64,000 bases of DNA from Spirosoma pollinicola (GCF_002831565.1 NZ_CP025096.1:7617014-7681013), one strand, 5' to 3'. Positions 43,921 through 52,435 are shown, numbered from the stretch's first letter. The notes: generated by a model not told the origin, from the letters alone. Program-made: numbers and translations.

Positions 43921-44475
43921 TCAATCTCCCCCTTTGAGTAAAGCCATCAGTTTAACGCCTGCTTCAGCTAGAGAGGAGTCATTATTGAGCACATACAGGT
44001 GGGGATGCTCAACGGGTGGAAGTTGCTGATTATGGGCGATACGCGCGTCAATTTCTTGGGCCGTTTCCCGACCTCGTTCCACTAAGCGTTGGCGTATAGC
44101 ATCTGAATTTACTTCTAGTAAGATGACCCGCATTTGCGGATACCGCTGACTGGCTTGGGGTAAGTACTCCCGTGATCCGTTGATCACGACGTGAGCGCCT
44201 GCCTGTAGCCAGGCGTCAATTTCAACCCCAATCCCATAAGCAAACTGATGACTTTGCCAACTTAGGGCGAACAAACCCAATTGCTGTCGTTGGTCAAACT
44301 CAGCTTGCGTCAAAGCAATATGATTCTCTCCTTCCTCTTGGCTGGGTCGAGTGATATATCGATGACTAAATACAATGTTTTCTGAACCTGTCAAGTGCTC
44401 ACGAGCATACGCCAGCAACGCATCTTTGCCCGCTCCAGAGGGGCCAATCAGACAAAACAACGTGGTTTGACTCAT
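43921..44475 (-). CDS. phnN: Ribose 1,5-bisphosphokinase PhnN-like
   Basis: The 184-aa protein opens with a P-loop ('LFCLIGPSGAGKDALLAYA'). It continues with features of the PhnN/guanylate-kinase-like group: 'FSHRYITRPSQEEGENHIAL', 'FALSWQSHQFAYGIG', 'VVINGSREYLPQASQRYP' and 'QRLVERGRETAQEIDARI'. PhnN makes PRPP from ribose 1,5-bisphosphate in phosphonate breakdown. None of the other phn C-P lyase genes is in the window, so here it stands alone, perhaps serving PRPP supply. It lies 22 bases after the DUF6169-like gene on the same strand. Confidence 0.85.
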   Translation of the reverse strand: MSQTTLFCLIGPSGAGKDALLAYAREHLTGSENIVFSHRYITRPSQEEGENHIALTQAEFDQRQQLGLFALSWQSHQFAYGIGVEIDAWLQAGAHVVINGSREYLPQASQRYPQMRVILLEVNSDAIRQRLVERGRETAQEIDARIAHNQQLPPVEHPHLYVLNNDSSLAEAGVKLMALLKGGD

Positions 44476-44497
44476 AGAAAGGTCCTGTATAGGTAAG

Positions 44498-44998
44498 TTA
44501 TTTATGTTGTTCGACGGCCTGTAAAATCGCTAACTCCACGCGCCAACTCTCGGGGAAATCTCGCCGAACGATAGCCGACATATATAAGTGTTGGCTAGGA
44601 TAATGGAAATCAAACTTTTCAAAGCCTTTTTGATGGCGGGAGAACCATTGTCCAAACAAGCGGCTTCTGACCCGCTCCTGATCATTTTCGGTACTACACA
44701 CGTATAGCAACACCGCTTTTGGAAAGGAGGCAAAGAATACCTGTAATGCCTGAATGACGGTAGGCTCAATACGAGGATCTTTTCGGTCAAAGGAGCCAGA
44801 TCCGGCTACTGGTAGGATGGAGAATGAATAAACCGAATCCGCAAAAGGGGTGTCAGGCAGATAATCGGAATCGGATGTAAAGTCTAAATGGTAAACAGCC
44901 CCTCGTTCGGTTGTAAAAGCAAAGCCTGTTTCAGTCTCGCTTAGCGGGTAAGGAGAAGGGTTTGACGAACTTAATGCCGACGGGTTTTCTAGACTCAT
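44498..44998 (-). CDS. DUF6169-like protein, 166 aa
   Basis: From the ATG at 44998 (a GTG two codons upstream is possible) the protein shows 'ETGFAFTTERGAVYHLDFTSD', 'DRKDPRIEPTVIQALQVFF' and 'VLLYVCSTENDQERVRSRLFGQWF'. I associate this pattern with a Bacteroidetes family of unknown function (DUF6169), recalled rather than checked. No signal peptide. It overlaps the small ORF at 44931-45086 in another frame by 68 bases and is followed by PhnN. Confidence 0.5.
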   Translation of the reverse strand: MSLENPSALSSSNPSPYPLSETETGFAFTTERGAVYHLDFTSDSDYLPDTPFADSVYSFSILPVAGSGSFDRKDPRIEPTVIQALQVFFASFPKAVLLYVCSTENDQERVRSRLFGQWFSRHQKGFEKFDFHYPSQHLYMSAIVRRDFPESWRVELAILQAVEQHK

Positions 44999-45086
44999 CG
45001 CCACTTTGATAATAGGCCTCTAACTGCTTTTTGTCTTGCATCAGCTTCTGAGCCAGATCCACCAGACGTTTTGTTTTGGTTGCCAT
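44931..45086 (-). CDS. Small basic protein, 51 aa, overlapping the DUF6169-like gene
   Basis: The ATG at 45086 opens a frame with a helical Lys-rich start ('MATKTKRLVDLAQKLMQDKK') and a tail 'GIKFVKPFSLPAKRD'. Its 3' part overlaps the start of the DUF6169-like gene in a different frame. Protein-like composition and a position just upstream suggest a coupled pair, but it could be chance. Confidence 0.4.
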   Translation of the reverse strand: MATKTKRLVDLAQKLMQDKKQLEAYYQSGDESRKPVGIKFVKPFSLPAKRD

Positions 45087-45264
45087 AGCAATTCCCCCTG
45101 TTTATGTAGTCTATGGGCACTTCAGATTCTTTGTAATTACTTTTCAGTATCGTAACGACCCAGCAAAGAAACGCAAATTTTGCGTATTTAGTTGACCTGT
45201 TATGTAGACGCTTAGTAACTCCTCGATGGGTGGCACTTATTAACGAGGACAAGTTGACTATAAA

Positions 45265-45489
45265 TCAAGCTTCCTTAAGCAAGCGCCGACAGATAATGGC
45301 AGCAACATCAGCGTCACGCTTTAGCAACAGTAATGGACTTTTACCCGTAAGCTTTCCGACTTCAATCCCTTGCTTATGAGCAATCACCCTGCTAATGGTA
45401 TGGAGCTTAATTGAAGTAGTTTTGAGCCGACCCACGATTAGGATACGTTTATTGGTCAAATACAACTGGCCAACATCAATTTGCGTCAA
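45265..45489 (-). pseudogene. 5'-truncated PH-like domain fragment
   Basis: The frame contains 'VGQLYLTNKRILIVGRLKTTSIKL' and 'GIEVGKLTGKSPLLLL', the strand pattern of bacterial PH-like proteins ('G-x-L-Y-L-T-N-K-R-(I/L)-I'). Only the last ~75 residues are here. The open frame extends upstream without an ATG (the listed start is a TTG), and the N-terminal half of such proteins is missing. It reads away from the GH43 gene. Confidence 0.4.
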
Positions 45490-45655
45490 TAACTCAAACC
45501 GGGTTTGGTTAGTTGGTGAATTGGCATGAAGATCAATTTTCTCACACTTTATGGACTCATTTGGGTTTTGTACCGATCCGCTGGTGCGAGAAATTGAATA
45601 GTCAGTTTTCCTTAAAACGACCCAAATTGCAGTTAGTATACTATAATCACCAAAA

Positions 45656-46639
45656 ATGAAATCATTTTTTATTTATTCGATTCTTTTACTGGCTGCTCTG
45701 CAGGCTTCAGCACAGGCAAAACAGGAAATATTTTTTGCTGATGTAACTATCTATACGGAGGCAGGAAAGTATTACCTAACCGGCTCAAGAGGGGGGAGCG
45801 AAGGGCCGCAGGGATTTGCCTTGCTAGAGTCAAAGGACCTCAAAACATGGGTAGTGCCAGCGCAAGCAAACGATTCGCTGGGTATGATCCTCACTAAAGG
45901 CGACCATACGTTCGGCACCAAGGGCTTCTGGGCACCCCAAATTTTCAACGATAAGGGTGCCTATTACCTTACCTATACCGCCGATGAACAAACCGTATTA
46001 GCTAAGTCAACATCGTTATTGGGGCCCTACCAACAAAAAGAAGTTGGGCCTATTGATGGCTCTGAAAAAAATATAGATTCCTATATTTTCAAGGATACCA
46101 ATGGTAAATACTACCTCTATTGTGTACGCTTTAACAAAGGCAATTATTTGTATGTAGCCGAATTTGACCTGAAAACCGGAACCATAAACCCCCAAACCTT
46201 GAAACGATGTTTTGACCAGACAGAGCCTTGGGAGGCAACGCCTAATTATCAATCAGCACCTATCATGGAAGGCCCTACCGTGATTAAATTGAATAATAAA
46301 TATTACCTGTTTTATTCGGCCAACCATTTTCAGAACATCGATTATGCGATTGGCTATGCCGTGGCCGATTCGCCCTACGGGCCTTGGGTAAAATATAAAA
46401 ATAATCCGATCATTCATCGATCGATCGTTGGCGAAAACGGATCAGGCCATGGTGACTTGTTTGAAGGAACCGACAAGCAATTGTATTACGTATACCACAT
46501 TCACAACTCATCCGACAAAGTAAGCCCCCGCCGGACACGTATTGTACCGGTCGTCAAACAATGGGATAAAAAAGTCAATGTTTATCAATTTAGTGTAAAA
46601 GGAGATCAGGTAATTGTACCGTTAATGGCCAAAAAATAA
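45656..46639 (+). CDS. Glycoside hydrolase family 43-like enzyme, secreted
   Basis: A signal peptide ('FIYSILLLAALQASAQA') precedes a five-bladed propeller of the GH43 type (327 aa). Candidate catalytic residues are Asp29 ('IFFADVTIY', base), Asp141 ('KNIDSYIF', pKa modulator) and Glu205 ('PIMEGPTVI', acid). 'GFWAPQIFNDKGAYYLTYTA' is the second-blade hallmark. GH43 enzymes cleave arabinan or xylan side chains in the periplasm. No SusCD pair is nearby. It lies alone between the PH-like fragment and the recombinase. Confidence 0.85.
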   Translation: MKSFFIYSILLLAALQASAQAKQEIFFADVTIYTEAGKYYLTGSRGGSEGPQGFALLESKDLKTWVVPAQANDSLGMILTKGDHTFGTKGFWAPQIFNDKGAYYLTYTADEQTVLAKSTSLLGPYQQKEVGPIDGSEKNIDSYIFKDTNGKYYLYCVRFNKGNYLYVAEFDLKTGTINPQTLKRCFDQTEPWEATPNYQSAPIMEGPTVIKLNNKYYLFYSANHFQNIDYAIGYAVADSPYGPWVKYKNNPIIHRSIVGENGSGHGDLFEGTDKQLYYVYHIHNSSDKVSPRRTRIVPVVKQWDKKVNVYQFSVKGDQVIVPLMAKK

Positions 46640-46838
46640 CGCGTGTTGTTCAAGAGATGGAAGCTCTATAAGTTAGCTGAAGCCTCTCAAACCCATTTTA
46701 CTTGCTACCTAGCATTAGGGTTTTAGAAATGGCGCAATCGTGTTGCATCAACAATTGTCTCTTTTTCAGAACGTCCGTTCGTAAAATGCCATAAGACCCT
46801 ATATTTGATAATTCAGGCCGTGGAACATCTGTTTTCTA

Positions 46839-46855
46839 CGTGATATAGGTTATAG
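46839..46855. repeat. Orphan iteron upstream of the serine recombinase
   Basis: cgtgatataggttatag matches the origin iteron consensus at 16 of 17 positions, 32 kb from the origin. It ends one base before the recombinase start codon at 46857. The match is far longer than expected by chance for one site in 64 kb. It may be a Rep-binding operator or part of a recombination site. Confidence 0.7.
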
Positions 46856-46856
46856 T

Positions 46857-47513
46857 ATGCACTACATCTGTTACTACCGAGTATCCACTAAATCACAGGG
46901 CCGCTCCGGGCTTGGCCTGGGGGATCAGCGGTCTATCGTGAATCGGTATCTCCGGGATGATGATAAACTGCTTCAGGAATTTACGGAAGTAGAGTCCGGA
47001 AGGAAGGGGGATCGGCCAAAGCTCCAGGAAGATATTCGAGCCTGTCAGCGACTAGGGGCAAAGCTACTGATTGCAAAGCTCGACCGGTTAAGCCGGAACG
47101 TGGCCTTTGTGATGACACTACGGGATTCAGGCGTTGATTTCATAGCTTGTGATCTGCCCGATGCCAATACTCTTACCGTAGGCATGATGGTTACGTTTGC
47201 TCAGTATGAAGCCGAACGTACTTCCGAACGCACCCGTGCAGCCCTAGCGCAAAAGAAGGCACAAGGTTTCAAGTTAGGTAAGCCTGAAAACCTGACCTTA
47301 AAGGCTATTCAGAAGGGAGAAGCTATACGGGTTGATAACGCGGCCACTCATAAGGCCAATGTCCAAGCTACCGAGCTGGCTACGCTTTACCGAAGTAAAG
47401 GAATGACCTATGCTGAGATTGCCGATAAGCTGAACCAGACCCATTATCAAACTAGGCGTAATAAGCAGTTTGAAGGGAAAGCAGTGTTCCGGCTGCTGAA
47501 AAAAATAAAATAA
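46857..47513 (+). CDS. Serine recombinase (resolvase family)
   Basis: The 218-aa protein starts 'MHYICYYRVSTKSQGRSGLG' with catalytic Ser10. 'LLIAKLDRLSRN' carries the conserved Arg residues, 'MMVTFAQYEAERTSERT' is the dimerisation helix, and 'GMTYAEIADKLNQ' is part of a C-terminal HTH. It is distinct from the recombinase at 7927. An orphan iteron overlaps its 5' untranslated region and a toxin-antitoxin module follows, so a plasmid-stability role (multimer resolution) is likely. Confidence 0.92.
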   Translation: MHYICYYRVSTKSQGRSGLGLGDQRSIVNRYLRDDDKLLQEFTEVESGRKGDRPKLQEDIRACQRLGAKLLIAKLDRLSRNVAFVMTLRDSGVDFIACDLPDANTLTVGMMVTFAQYEAERTSERTRAALAQKKAQGFKLGKPENLTLKAIQKGEAIRVDNAATHKANVQATELATLYRSKGMTYAEIADKLNQTHYQTRRNKQFEGKAVFRLLKKIK

Positions 47514-47518
47514 ATCTA

Positions 47519-47542
47519 GTAACACATAACGTTATGTGTTAC
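47519..47542. promoter_or_regulatory. 24-bp perfect palindrome, candidate higBA operator
   Basis: gtaacacataac is followed directly by its exact complement. It lies 10 bases before the toxin start and just after the recombinase stop. HigA-type antitoxins bind palindromes at the operon promoter and repress it, which suits the location. Confidence 0.65.
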
Positions 47543-47552
47543 GTTCGTTGTT

Positions 47553-47831
47553 ATGATTCAGAGTTTCAAGCATAAAGGATTACGGTTATTCTTTGAACAG
47601 GATGATGCTTCCAAGTTACAACCGCATCATGTTGAGAAGATCCGACGTATCCTGTACCGACTAGATGAAGCTAAAACCATTGATGATATGAATGTGGTGG
47701 GCTGGGCATTGCATCAACTCTCCGGTACATTGAAAGGGTTCTGGTCAGTGAAGGTAAACGGTAATTACCGCATCATTTTCCGTTTTGAAGAAGGTGATGC
47801 CTATGACGTTGACTATGTAGATTATCATTAA
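47553..47831 (+). CDS. higB: HigB/RelE-family toxin
   Basis: The 92-aa protein begins 'MIQSFKHKGLRLFFEQDD' and shows 'HHVEKIRRILYRLDEA', 'LHQLSGTLKGFWSVKVNGNYRIIFRFEEGDAYDVDYVDYH', the HigB/RelE ribosome-dependent mRNA interferase pattern, with the basic 'NGNYRIIFRF' strand and a terminal His/Tyr. It precedes its antitoxin (toxin-first order, typical of higBA) and lies 15 bases from it. The 24-bp palindrome upstream is the likely control site. Confidence 0.93.
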   Translation: MIQSFKHKGLRLFFEQDDASKLQPHHVEKIRRILYRLDEAKTIDDMNVVGWALHQLSGTLKGFWSVKVNGNYRIIFRFEEGDAYDVDYVDYH

Positions 47832-47846
47832 AAAGGAGAAACAACC

Positions 47847-48176
47847 ATGAAAAGAGGAATGAGGCCACCACATCCAGGCTCGATGATAAAAGACATTCTG
47901 GAAGGAATAAAAGAGGAAACGGGCGATGCTTTGACTATCCGTCAGGTTGCTAAAGGGTTAGGCACGACCCCGAAAACGCTGTCAAATATATTAAATGAGC
48001 ATCAAGGAATTAGCTCAGAAATGGCTATCAGGCTTTCAGAAGCCTTTGGTAGTAACCCTGACTTTTGGCTAAAGTTGCAGCGTGATTTTGAACTCTGGCA
48101 TGCTGAGAAAAAAGTGAATCGTTCTAACATTGAACATTTTTGGCCGGTAGCTAAACATGGCTTACAACCAGCATAA
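47847..48176 (+). CDS. higA: HigA-family antitoxin (HTH_3/XRE)
   Basis: The 109-aa protein opens 'MKRGMRPPHPGSMIKDIL', the classic HigA start, then an XRE HTH ('LTIRQVAKGLGTTPKTLSNILNEHQGISSEMAIRLSEAFGSNPDFWLKLQ'). It neutralises the preceding HigB toxin and represses the operon. The gene order toxin-antitoxin and 15-base gap fit the family. As a plasmid addiction module it would kill plasmid-free segregants. Confidence 0.94.
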   Translation: MKRGMRPPHPGSMIKDILEGIKEETGDALTIRQVAKGLGTTPKTLSNILNEHQGISSEMAIRLSEAFGSNPDFWLKLQRDFELWHAEKKVNRSNIEHFWPVAKHGLQPA

Positions 48177-48254
48177 CCCAATCGTGTAAGCTTTACAGTC
48201 TGGCTTGAACAGGGTGTGGTTATGCTAGACCAGAACTTAACCGGATGATAACCA

Positions 48255-48794
48255 GTGCAAAGAAATAGAACGTTAGAAAGTAAGATCCTTGCCCGAGTGA
48301 TTCGCAAGAAGTCTATGATCCTACTGCGGGAAGATTTCTTGGATCTGGGCGGGTATGACCAGGTGGGCAGGGCATTGAAACTCCTAATCTTCAAAGGAAA
48401 GATAGTTAGGCTAGGTTACGGCCTTTATTGCAAAACTAAAATATCATCTCTGACAGGGGAAACCGTACTAGCAGCCCCATTAACAACAGTAGCCAAAGAA
48501 GCATTAAGCCGATTAGGTGTACAGGTTATTCCTTCTAATGCAGAGATCGCTTACAATGCGGGTCGATCAACCCAAGTTCCAACTGGCCGCTTACTTGGTG
48601 TAAAGGTTAGATTTAGCCGTAAGATCGGCTACAATGGAGGTTATATTCACTATGAATATATTACACCCGAAAAAGAAAGAGAAAGACTTTTTAGCAGTTT
48701 ATTTGGAAGCTGGGAAAGTGAAGAAACTGGCGATGAATTGGTTAAACTAATTTATTCCGCTCGTTCTAGTAGTATAAAGAATATAGAATTATAA
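48255..48794 (+). CDS. DUF6088/AbiEi-like protein
   Basis: The GTG start at 48255 gives 'MQRNRTLESKILARVIRKKS', and the winged helix 'ILLREDFLDLGGYDQVGRALKLLIFKGKIVRLGYGLYCKTK' follows. This resembles DUF6088 proteins (AbiEi antitoxin-like). A later ATG at 48312 would cut into the wHTH, so the GTG is preferred. 'PLTTVAKEALSRLGVQVIPS' continues the family pattern. AbiEi-type proteins are antitoxins of AbiEii nucleotidyltransferases; no AbiEii-like gene follows, so this one is an orphan or has a different role. It is 78 bases from higA. Confidence 0.7.
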   Translation: MQRNRTLESKILARVIRKKSMILLREDFLDLGGYDQVGRALKLLIFKGKIVRLGYGLYCKTKISSLTGETVLAAPLTTVAKEALSRLGVQVIPSNAEIAYNAGRSTQVPTGRLLGVKVRFSRKIGYNGGYIHYEYITPEKERERLFSSLFGSWESEETGDELVKLIYSARSSSIKNIEL

Positions 48795-49028
48795 AATCTT
48801 CGGCATAAGAGTTCTGTTAACGCATCGGATAGCGATTTATAAACGTATGACGCTGGTAGTAGATTTGTAAAACGGAAATTTTGCCGTTTCGTACAAAACA
48901 CGGTCGCCATTGTGGTCATTTACATTGTATCTGGCTAGCTCAAGGCTTCTTACGATAAGAGCAGATTATGCAACAACTACAGCCTACTACTACCTTAAAG
49001 TATTCGTAACAAATACTTTATTAAGCAG

Positions 49029-49982
49029 TTACATGGCCGAATATTTCTTCGGTTTGAGGCCCATATGCTCCTCGAACACTCTTGAGAAATGACTCAGGTT
49101 AGTAAATCCAAGTTGATAACCTACCTCTGAAATAGACCGCTTCTCCGTTGTCAACAAACGGGCCGCTTCTTTCATCCTGAATGATTGATAATAACTGAAT
49201 ATACTGTTGCCGAAAATTTGCTTGAATAAACGTTTCAGTTTGGTTGGACTCATGTGAGCACTACTGGCTAATTCAGTAATCACCGGTGGTGTATCCAGCC
49301 GGTTAAGCAGTTGCTCTTTTACTCGGTAAATAGTTTGTAGATCATGAGTATTTAACGCATAAAGCTGTTTTTCAGCCCGCTTTTCCAATGCCATTAACAA
49401 GCGGCAAATCAATTCTTCTGCCTTTATCCGCATAAAAAACAGTTCAAACGGTTCACCAACCGACTCGTTCACCATTTCATCGACAATGGTTTGTAAAGAC
49501 GGAAAGATTATTTCTTCAAATAACAAGGGCTGCGTATTGGCTAACAGGCTTTGCAACACCGGCGATTTTTCAGACAAGTCAACGAGTCCCTTCAGGTAAC
49601 TGGCATCCACCTCAATATTAATCGTCTCCGTATTGGTATGAATCGGAATAACGGCGTCGGTATTCATACGGCTGGTCGCAATTAAAACGGAAGGTATTTC
49701 CTTGCCCCTTGATACGGTGTTGGGTTTAGGGATCACGTTCTGAAACTTAAAAAGGATCATTCTCGCCGTAGCATTGACATCCGGGTTGTCAACCTCCCAT
49801 TTTTCCCTGAGTTCATAATTTAGGATCAGCAGGCGGATATGTTCATTAAACACAAATCCGGCACAATAACCCCTACCGAATCTTTCGGGGATTTCTATCC
49901 GTTGGTTATTGACTTCTGTCCCTAATAGATAAGCAAGATTGATTAGGACCTTCGGAACGGTTGCTTGTTTGTCGCTATCCAT
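49029..49982 (-). CDS. AraC family transcriptional regulator
   Basis: The 317-aa protein has an N-terminal sensing region (~1-200) and a C-terminal double HTH ('PPVITELASSAHMSPTKLKRLFKQIFGNSIFSYYQSFRMKEAARLL', 'RSISEVGYQLGFTNLSHFSRVFEEHMGLKPKKYS'). It is transcribed divergently from the TetX-like gene, with only 94 bases between, so it most likely controls that operon. The ligand is not known. Confidence 0.92.
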   Translation of the reverse strand: MDSDKQATVPKVLINLAYLLGTEVNNQRIEIPERFGRGYCAGFVFNEHIRLLILNYELREKWEVDNPDVNATARMILFKFQNVIPKPNTVSRGKEIPSVLIATSRMNTDAVIPIHTNTETINIEVDASYLKGLVDLSEKSPVLQSLLANTQPLLFEEIIFPSLQTIVDEMVNESVGEPFELFFMRIKAEELICRLLMALEKRAEKQLYALNTHDLQTIYRVKEQLLNRLDTPPVITELASSAHMSPTKLKRLFKQIFGNSIFSYYQSFRMKEAARLLTTEKRSISEVGYQLGFTNLSHFSRVFEEHMGLKPKKYSAM

Positions 49983-50010
49983 ATAAAGTCTTTTACGACT
50001 GTTTTTTGGT

Positions 50011-50051
50011 CAAATATAGCTATTTTACCTTTAAAAGACCCGTTAATTTTG
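50011..50051. promoter_or_regulatory. Divergent promoter pair between AraC and TetX-like genes
   Basis: On the minus strand TATATTTG (complement of 50011-50018) and on the plus strand TAATTTTG (50044-50051) both fit TAnnTTTG. They face the AraC and TetX-like genes, respectively, at suitable distances. -33 TTG boxes are not clear. Confidence 0.45.
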
Positions 50052-50076
50052 CATTGAAATCAAACTGAGCAAAATC

Positions 50077-51237
50077 ATGGTAGTGAACAAGAAGCAAGTA
50101 GCCATCATTGGGGCTGGTCCGGGAGGGTTAACCTTAGCCAAGCTTTTACAGATCAAGGAGGCAAACGTAACCGTGTATGAAAGGGATCTTAATAAAGATT
50201 CTCGTGTGCAGGGTTCACCCCTCGATATGCACGAAGAATCTGGATGGGCGGCTTTGCGCCAGGCAAATTTGATAGACGAGTTTAAAAACAATGTCCGTCA
50301 AGGTGCCGATAAAAAGGTCATCGTAAATGAACAGGCAGAAATCATTTTCAGTGACCATGAAACCAAACTCAGTGGAGGTCTGGGCAATGAATCTGCTCGT
50401 CCTGAAATAGATCGCGGTGCATTGAGGAAAATCTTTTTGGCGTCTTTACAACCAGAAACCGTTGTGTGGGACAGTCATTTTATATCAATGGAAGGCCAAA
50501 ATGAAGGCTGGATGTTACACTTTAAAAACGGCTCATCGGCTTACGCCGATCTGGTAATTGCCGCGGATGGAGCTAATTCTAAAATCCGTCCATACGTCAC
50601 CAACATCAAAGCTTTTTACTCTGGATTTACCATGGTCGAAGTCAATGTTGACGATGCCGCAAAAGCAACACCTCATATATATGCCCTGCTGAATGGCGGA
50701 AAGATTATGGCTTTCGGAAATGGAAAAAACATATTGGGTGGTCAGAAAGGCATTGGCGGTCTGGGGTTTTACGCAAGCTTTAAACCCGATGCTAGTTGGG
50801 CAACAAACAGTGGTTTAGATTTTTCCGATAGATCGCAAGTGCTGGGCTGGTTTAAGAAAGAATACAGCGGATGGAACAGTATCTGGTATGAACTGTTCGA
50901 GAATGCCGCAATGCCTGTTATTCCGCGCCCGATCTATTGCATGCCTTTAGATCAAACCTGGGAAACCCTGCCTAACGTAACATTGCTTGGTGATGCCGCG
51001 CACGTAATGCCTCCTTTTGCAGGAGAAGGCGCGAACACATCTATGTTTGACGCTTTGGAATTGAGCGACTGTTTAACGTCTGATCAATACAACACATTGC
51101 CCGAAGCCATTGCTGATTACGAAGTACGTATGCGCAAAAGAGCTGCACTGGCGGCAAAACAGTCGCTTGAAAATGGCGAGCGGATGCATTCAGCCGGTGC
51201 GCTCGAAAAAATGCTGGCTGTTTTTGGCGCAAAATAA
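50077..51237 (+). CDS. TetX-like FAD-dependent monooxygenase
   Basis: The 386-aa protein resembles the TetX group of flavin monooxygenases: FAD motif 'VAIIGAGPGGLTLAKLL', 'VTVYERDLNKDSRVQGSPLDMHEESG', 'ARPEIDRGALRKIFL' and, near the end, 'VTLLGDAAHVMPPFAGEGAN' (GD motif). TetX hydroxylates and inactivates tetracyclines. Many relatives in Bacteroidetes lack this activity, so the substrate here is unproven. The Tet-type exporter 13 bases downstream strengthens a detoxification role. Confidence 0.8.
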   Translation: MVVNKKQVAIIGAGPGGLTLAKLLQIKEANVTVYERDLNKDSRVQGSPLDMHEESGWAALRQANLIDEFKNNVRQGADKKVIVNEQAEIIFSDHETKLSGGLGNESARPEIDRGALRKIFLASLQPETVVWDSHFISMEGQNEGWMLHFKNGSSAYADLVIAADGANSKIRPYVTNIKAFYSGFTMVEVNVDDAAKATPHIYALLNGGKIMAFGNGKNILGGQKGIGGLGFYASFKPDASWATNSGLDFSDRSQVLGWFKKEYSGWNSIWYELFENAAMPVIPRPIYCMPLDQTWETLPNVTLLGDAAHVMPPFAGEGANTSMFDALELSDCLTSDQYNTLPEAIADYEVRMRKRAALAAKQSLENGERMHSAGALEKMLAVFGAK

Positions 51238-51250
51238 TTTATCCAGCAAA

Positions 51251-52435
51251 ATGAAATCGAAAAAACAACTGTGGATCGTCATAGGCATCGTCGCGCTGAA
51301 CTCCATCGGTATGTCAATCGTGCTGCCGCTTTTACCGTTTATAGTCGGCAAATACCTTCTTGATTCACAAGTAGTTGTGGGCATGAGTGCGCTCATGTCA
51401 GTATTTGCTGGCTGTACCTTCTTTGCCGCTCCCGCATTGGGCGCATTGAGCGATCATTACGGGCGCAAAATTATCCTCCTGGTCAGCCTGCTGGGTTCTG
51501 TTGTCGGCTATGTATTGTTTGGGATTGGTGGAGCGCTCTGGATACTTTTTCTTGGCCGCATCATTGACGGCCTTACTGCTGGTAATATCAGTACCCTGTT
51601 TGCTTATATATCCGACACCACTGAACCCAATGAGCGGGTGAAATGGTTCGGTTATCTTGGCTCAGCCATGAGCATCGGAAAACTGGGCGGGCCTGCTTTA
51701 GGGGGTCTGTTAGGCAGCGTCGCTATTTCGCTCCCTTTCTACGTCACTGCGGGATTGATATTATTGTCAGGTCTGGGGGTATATTTCCTGCTACCGGAAT
51801 CGTTGGCACCCGAAAAACGGACCCGGCAGCTAACGCTACAAAGCTTTAACGCTTTCTCCCACATGAAGGATATATTTGGCCTTCGAGCGATTACCTTACT
51901 ACTTATTACAGGTATCTGTTTTTACGCTGGCCTGGGTGTTTTTCAATTCAACTTTATTATTTTTCTAAAAGACGTTTATAACTGGGGACCTGCATTTATT
52001 GGCACGATACTAACGCTTGTCGGCGTTTGCGATATTGCGACACGGATATTGCTATTGCCTTGGCTCCTGAAGCGTTTTAGTGAAAAAAGTATCGGGATAG
52101 CCGGATTGATTTGTTTGGCAACCGGCCTGGCGTTGGTTGTAGCTAGTGCCATACAACCATCCGTGATGACGGTTTCTGTAACATTGAGCTTCATTATTTC
52201 AGGAGCCGGTCTTTTTGAGCCTACCTACAATGGAAAGCTATCACATTCCGTCGATCAAAGCAGTCAGGGCAAACTTCAGGGCGTCAACCAAAGCTTGCAG
52301 TCGGCCAATAACGTGCTTGTCCCGCTCTGTGCCGCTGCCATCTATATCTACAGCCCCGGTGTGCTGTACGCCATCGCAGCGCTAATTGTACTGGTAGCCG
52401 CTGTGCTGTATGCCTGCAAAGCTCAAACTAAATAA
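51251..52435 (+). CDS. MFS drug transporter, Tet-efflux-like
   Basis: The ATG at 51251 gives 394 aa with about twelve membrane segments; a longer frame upstream overlaps the monooxygenase and is not credible. 'GMSIVLPLLPFIVGKYL' is the family N-terminus, 'GALSDHYGRKIILLVS' the MFS motif A, and 'LGPAL..' type helices follow ('GKLGGPALGGLLG'). The TCR/Tet pattern, with an acidic 'SDHYGRK' loop, suits drug/H+ antiport. Together with the TetX-like gene and AraC regulator it forms a likely xenobiotic-resistance cassette. Confidence 0.8.
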   Translation: MKSKKQLWIVIGIVALNSIGMSIVLPLLPFIVGKYLLDSQVVVGMSALMSVFAGCTFFAAPALGALSDHYGRKIILLVSLLGSVVGYVLFGIGGALWILFLGRIIDGLTAGNISTLFAYISDTTEPNERVKWFGYLGSAMSIGKLGGPALGGLLGSVAISLPFYVTAGLILLSGLGVYFLLPESLAPEKRTRQLTLQSFNAFSHMKDIFGLRAITLLLITGICFYAGLGVFQFNFIIFLKDVYNWGPAFIGTILTLVGVCDIATRILLLPWLLKRFSEKSIGIAGLICLATGLALVVASAIQPSVMTVSVTLSFIISGAGLFEPTYNGKLSHSVDQSSQGKLQGVNQSLQSANNVLVPLCAAAIYIYSPGVLYAIAALIVLVAAVLYACKAQTK

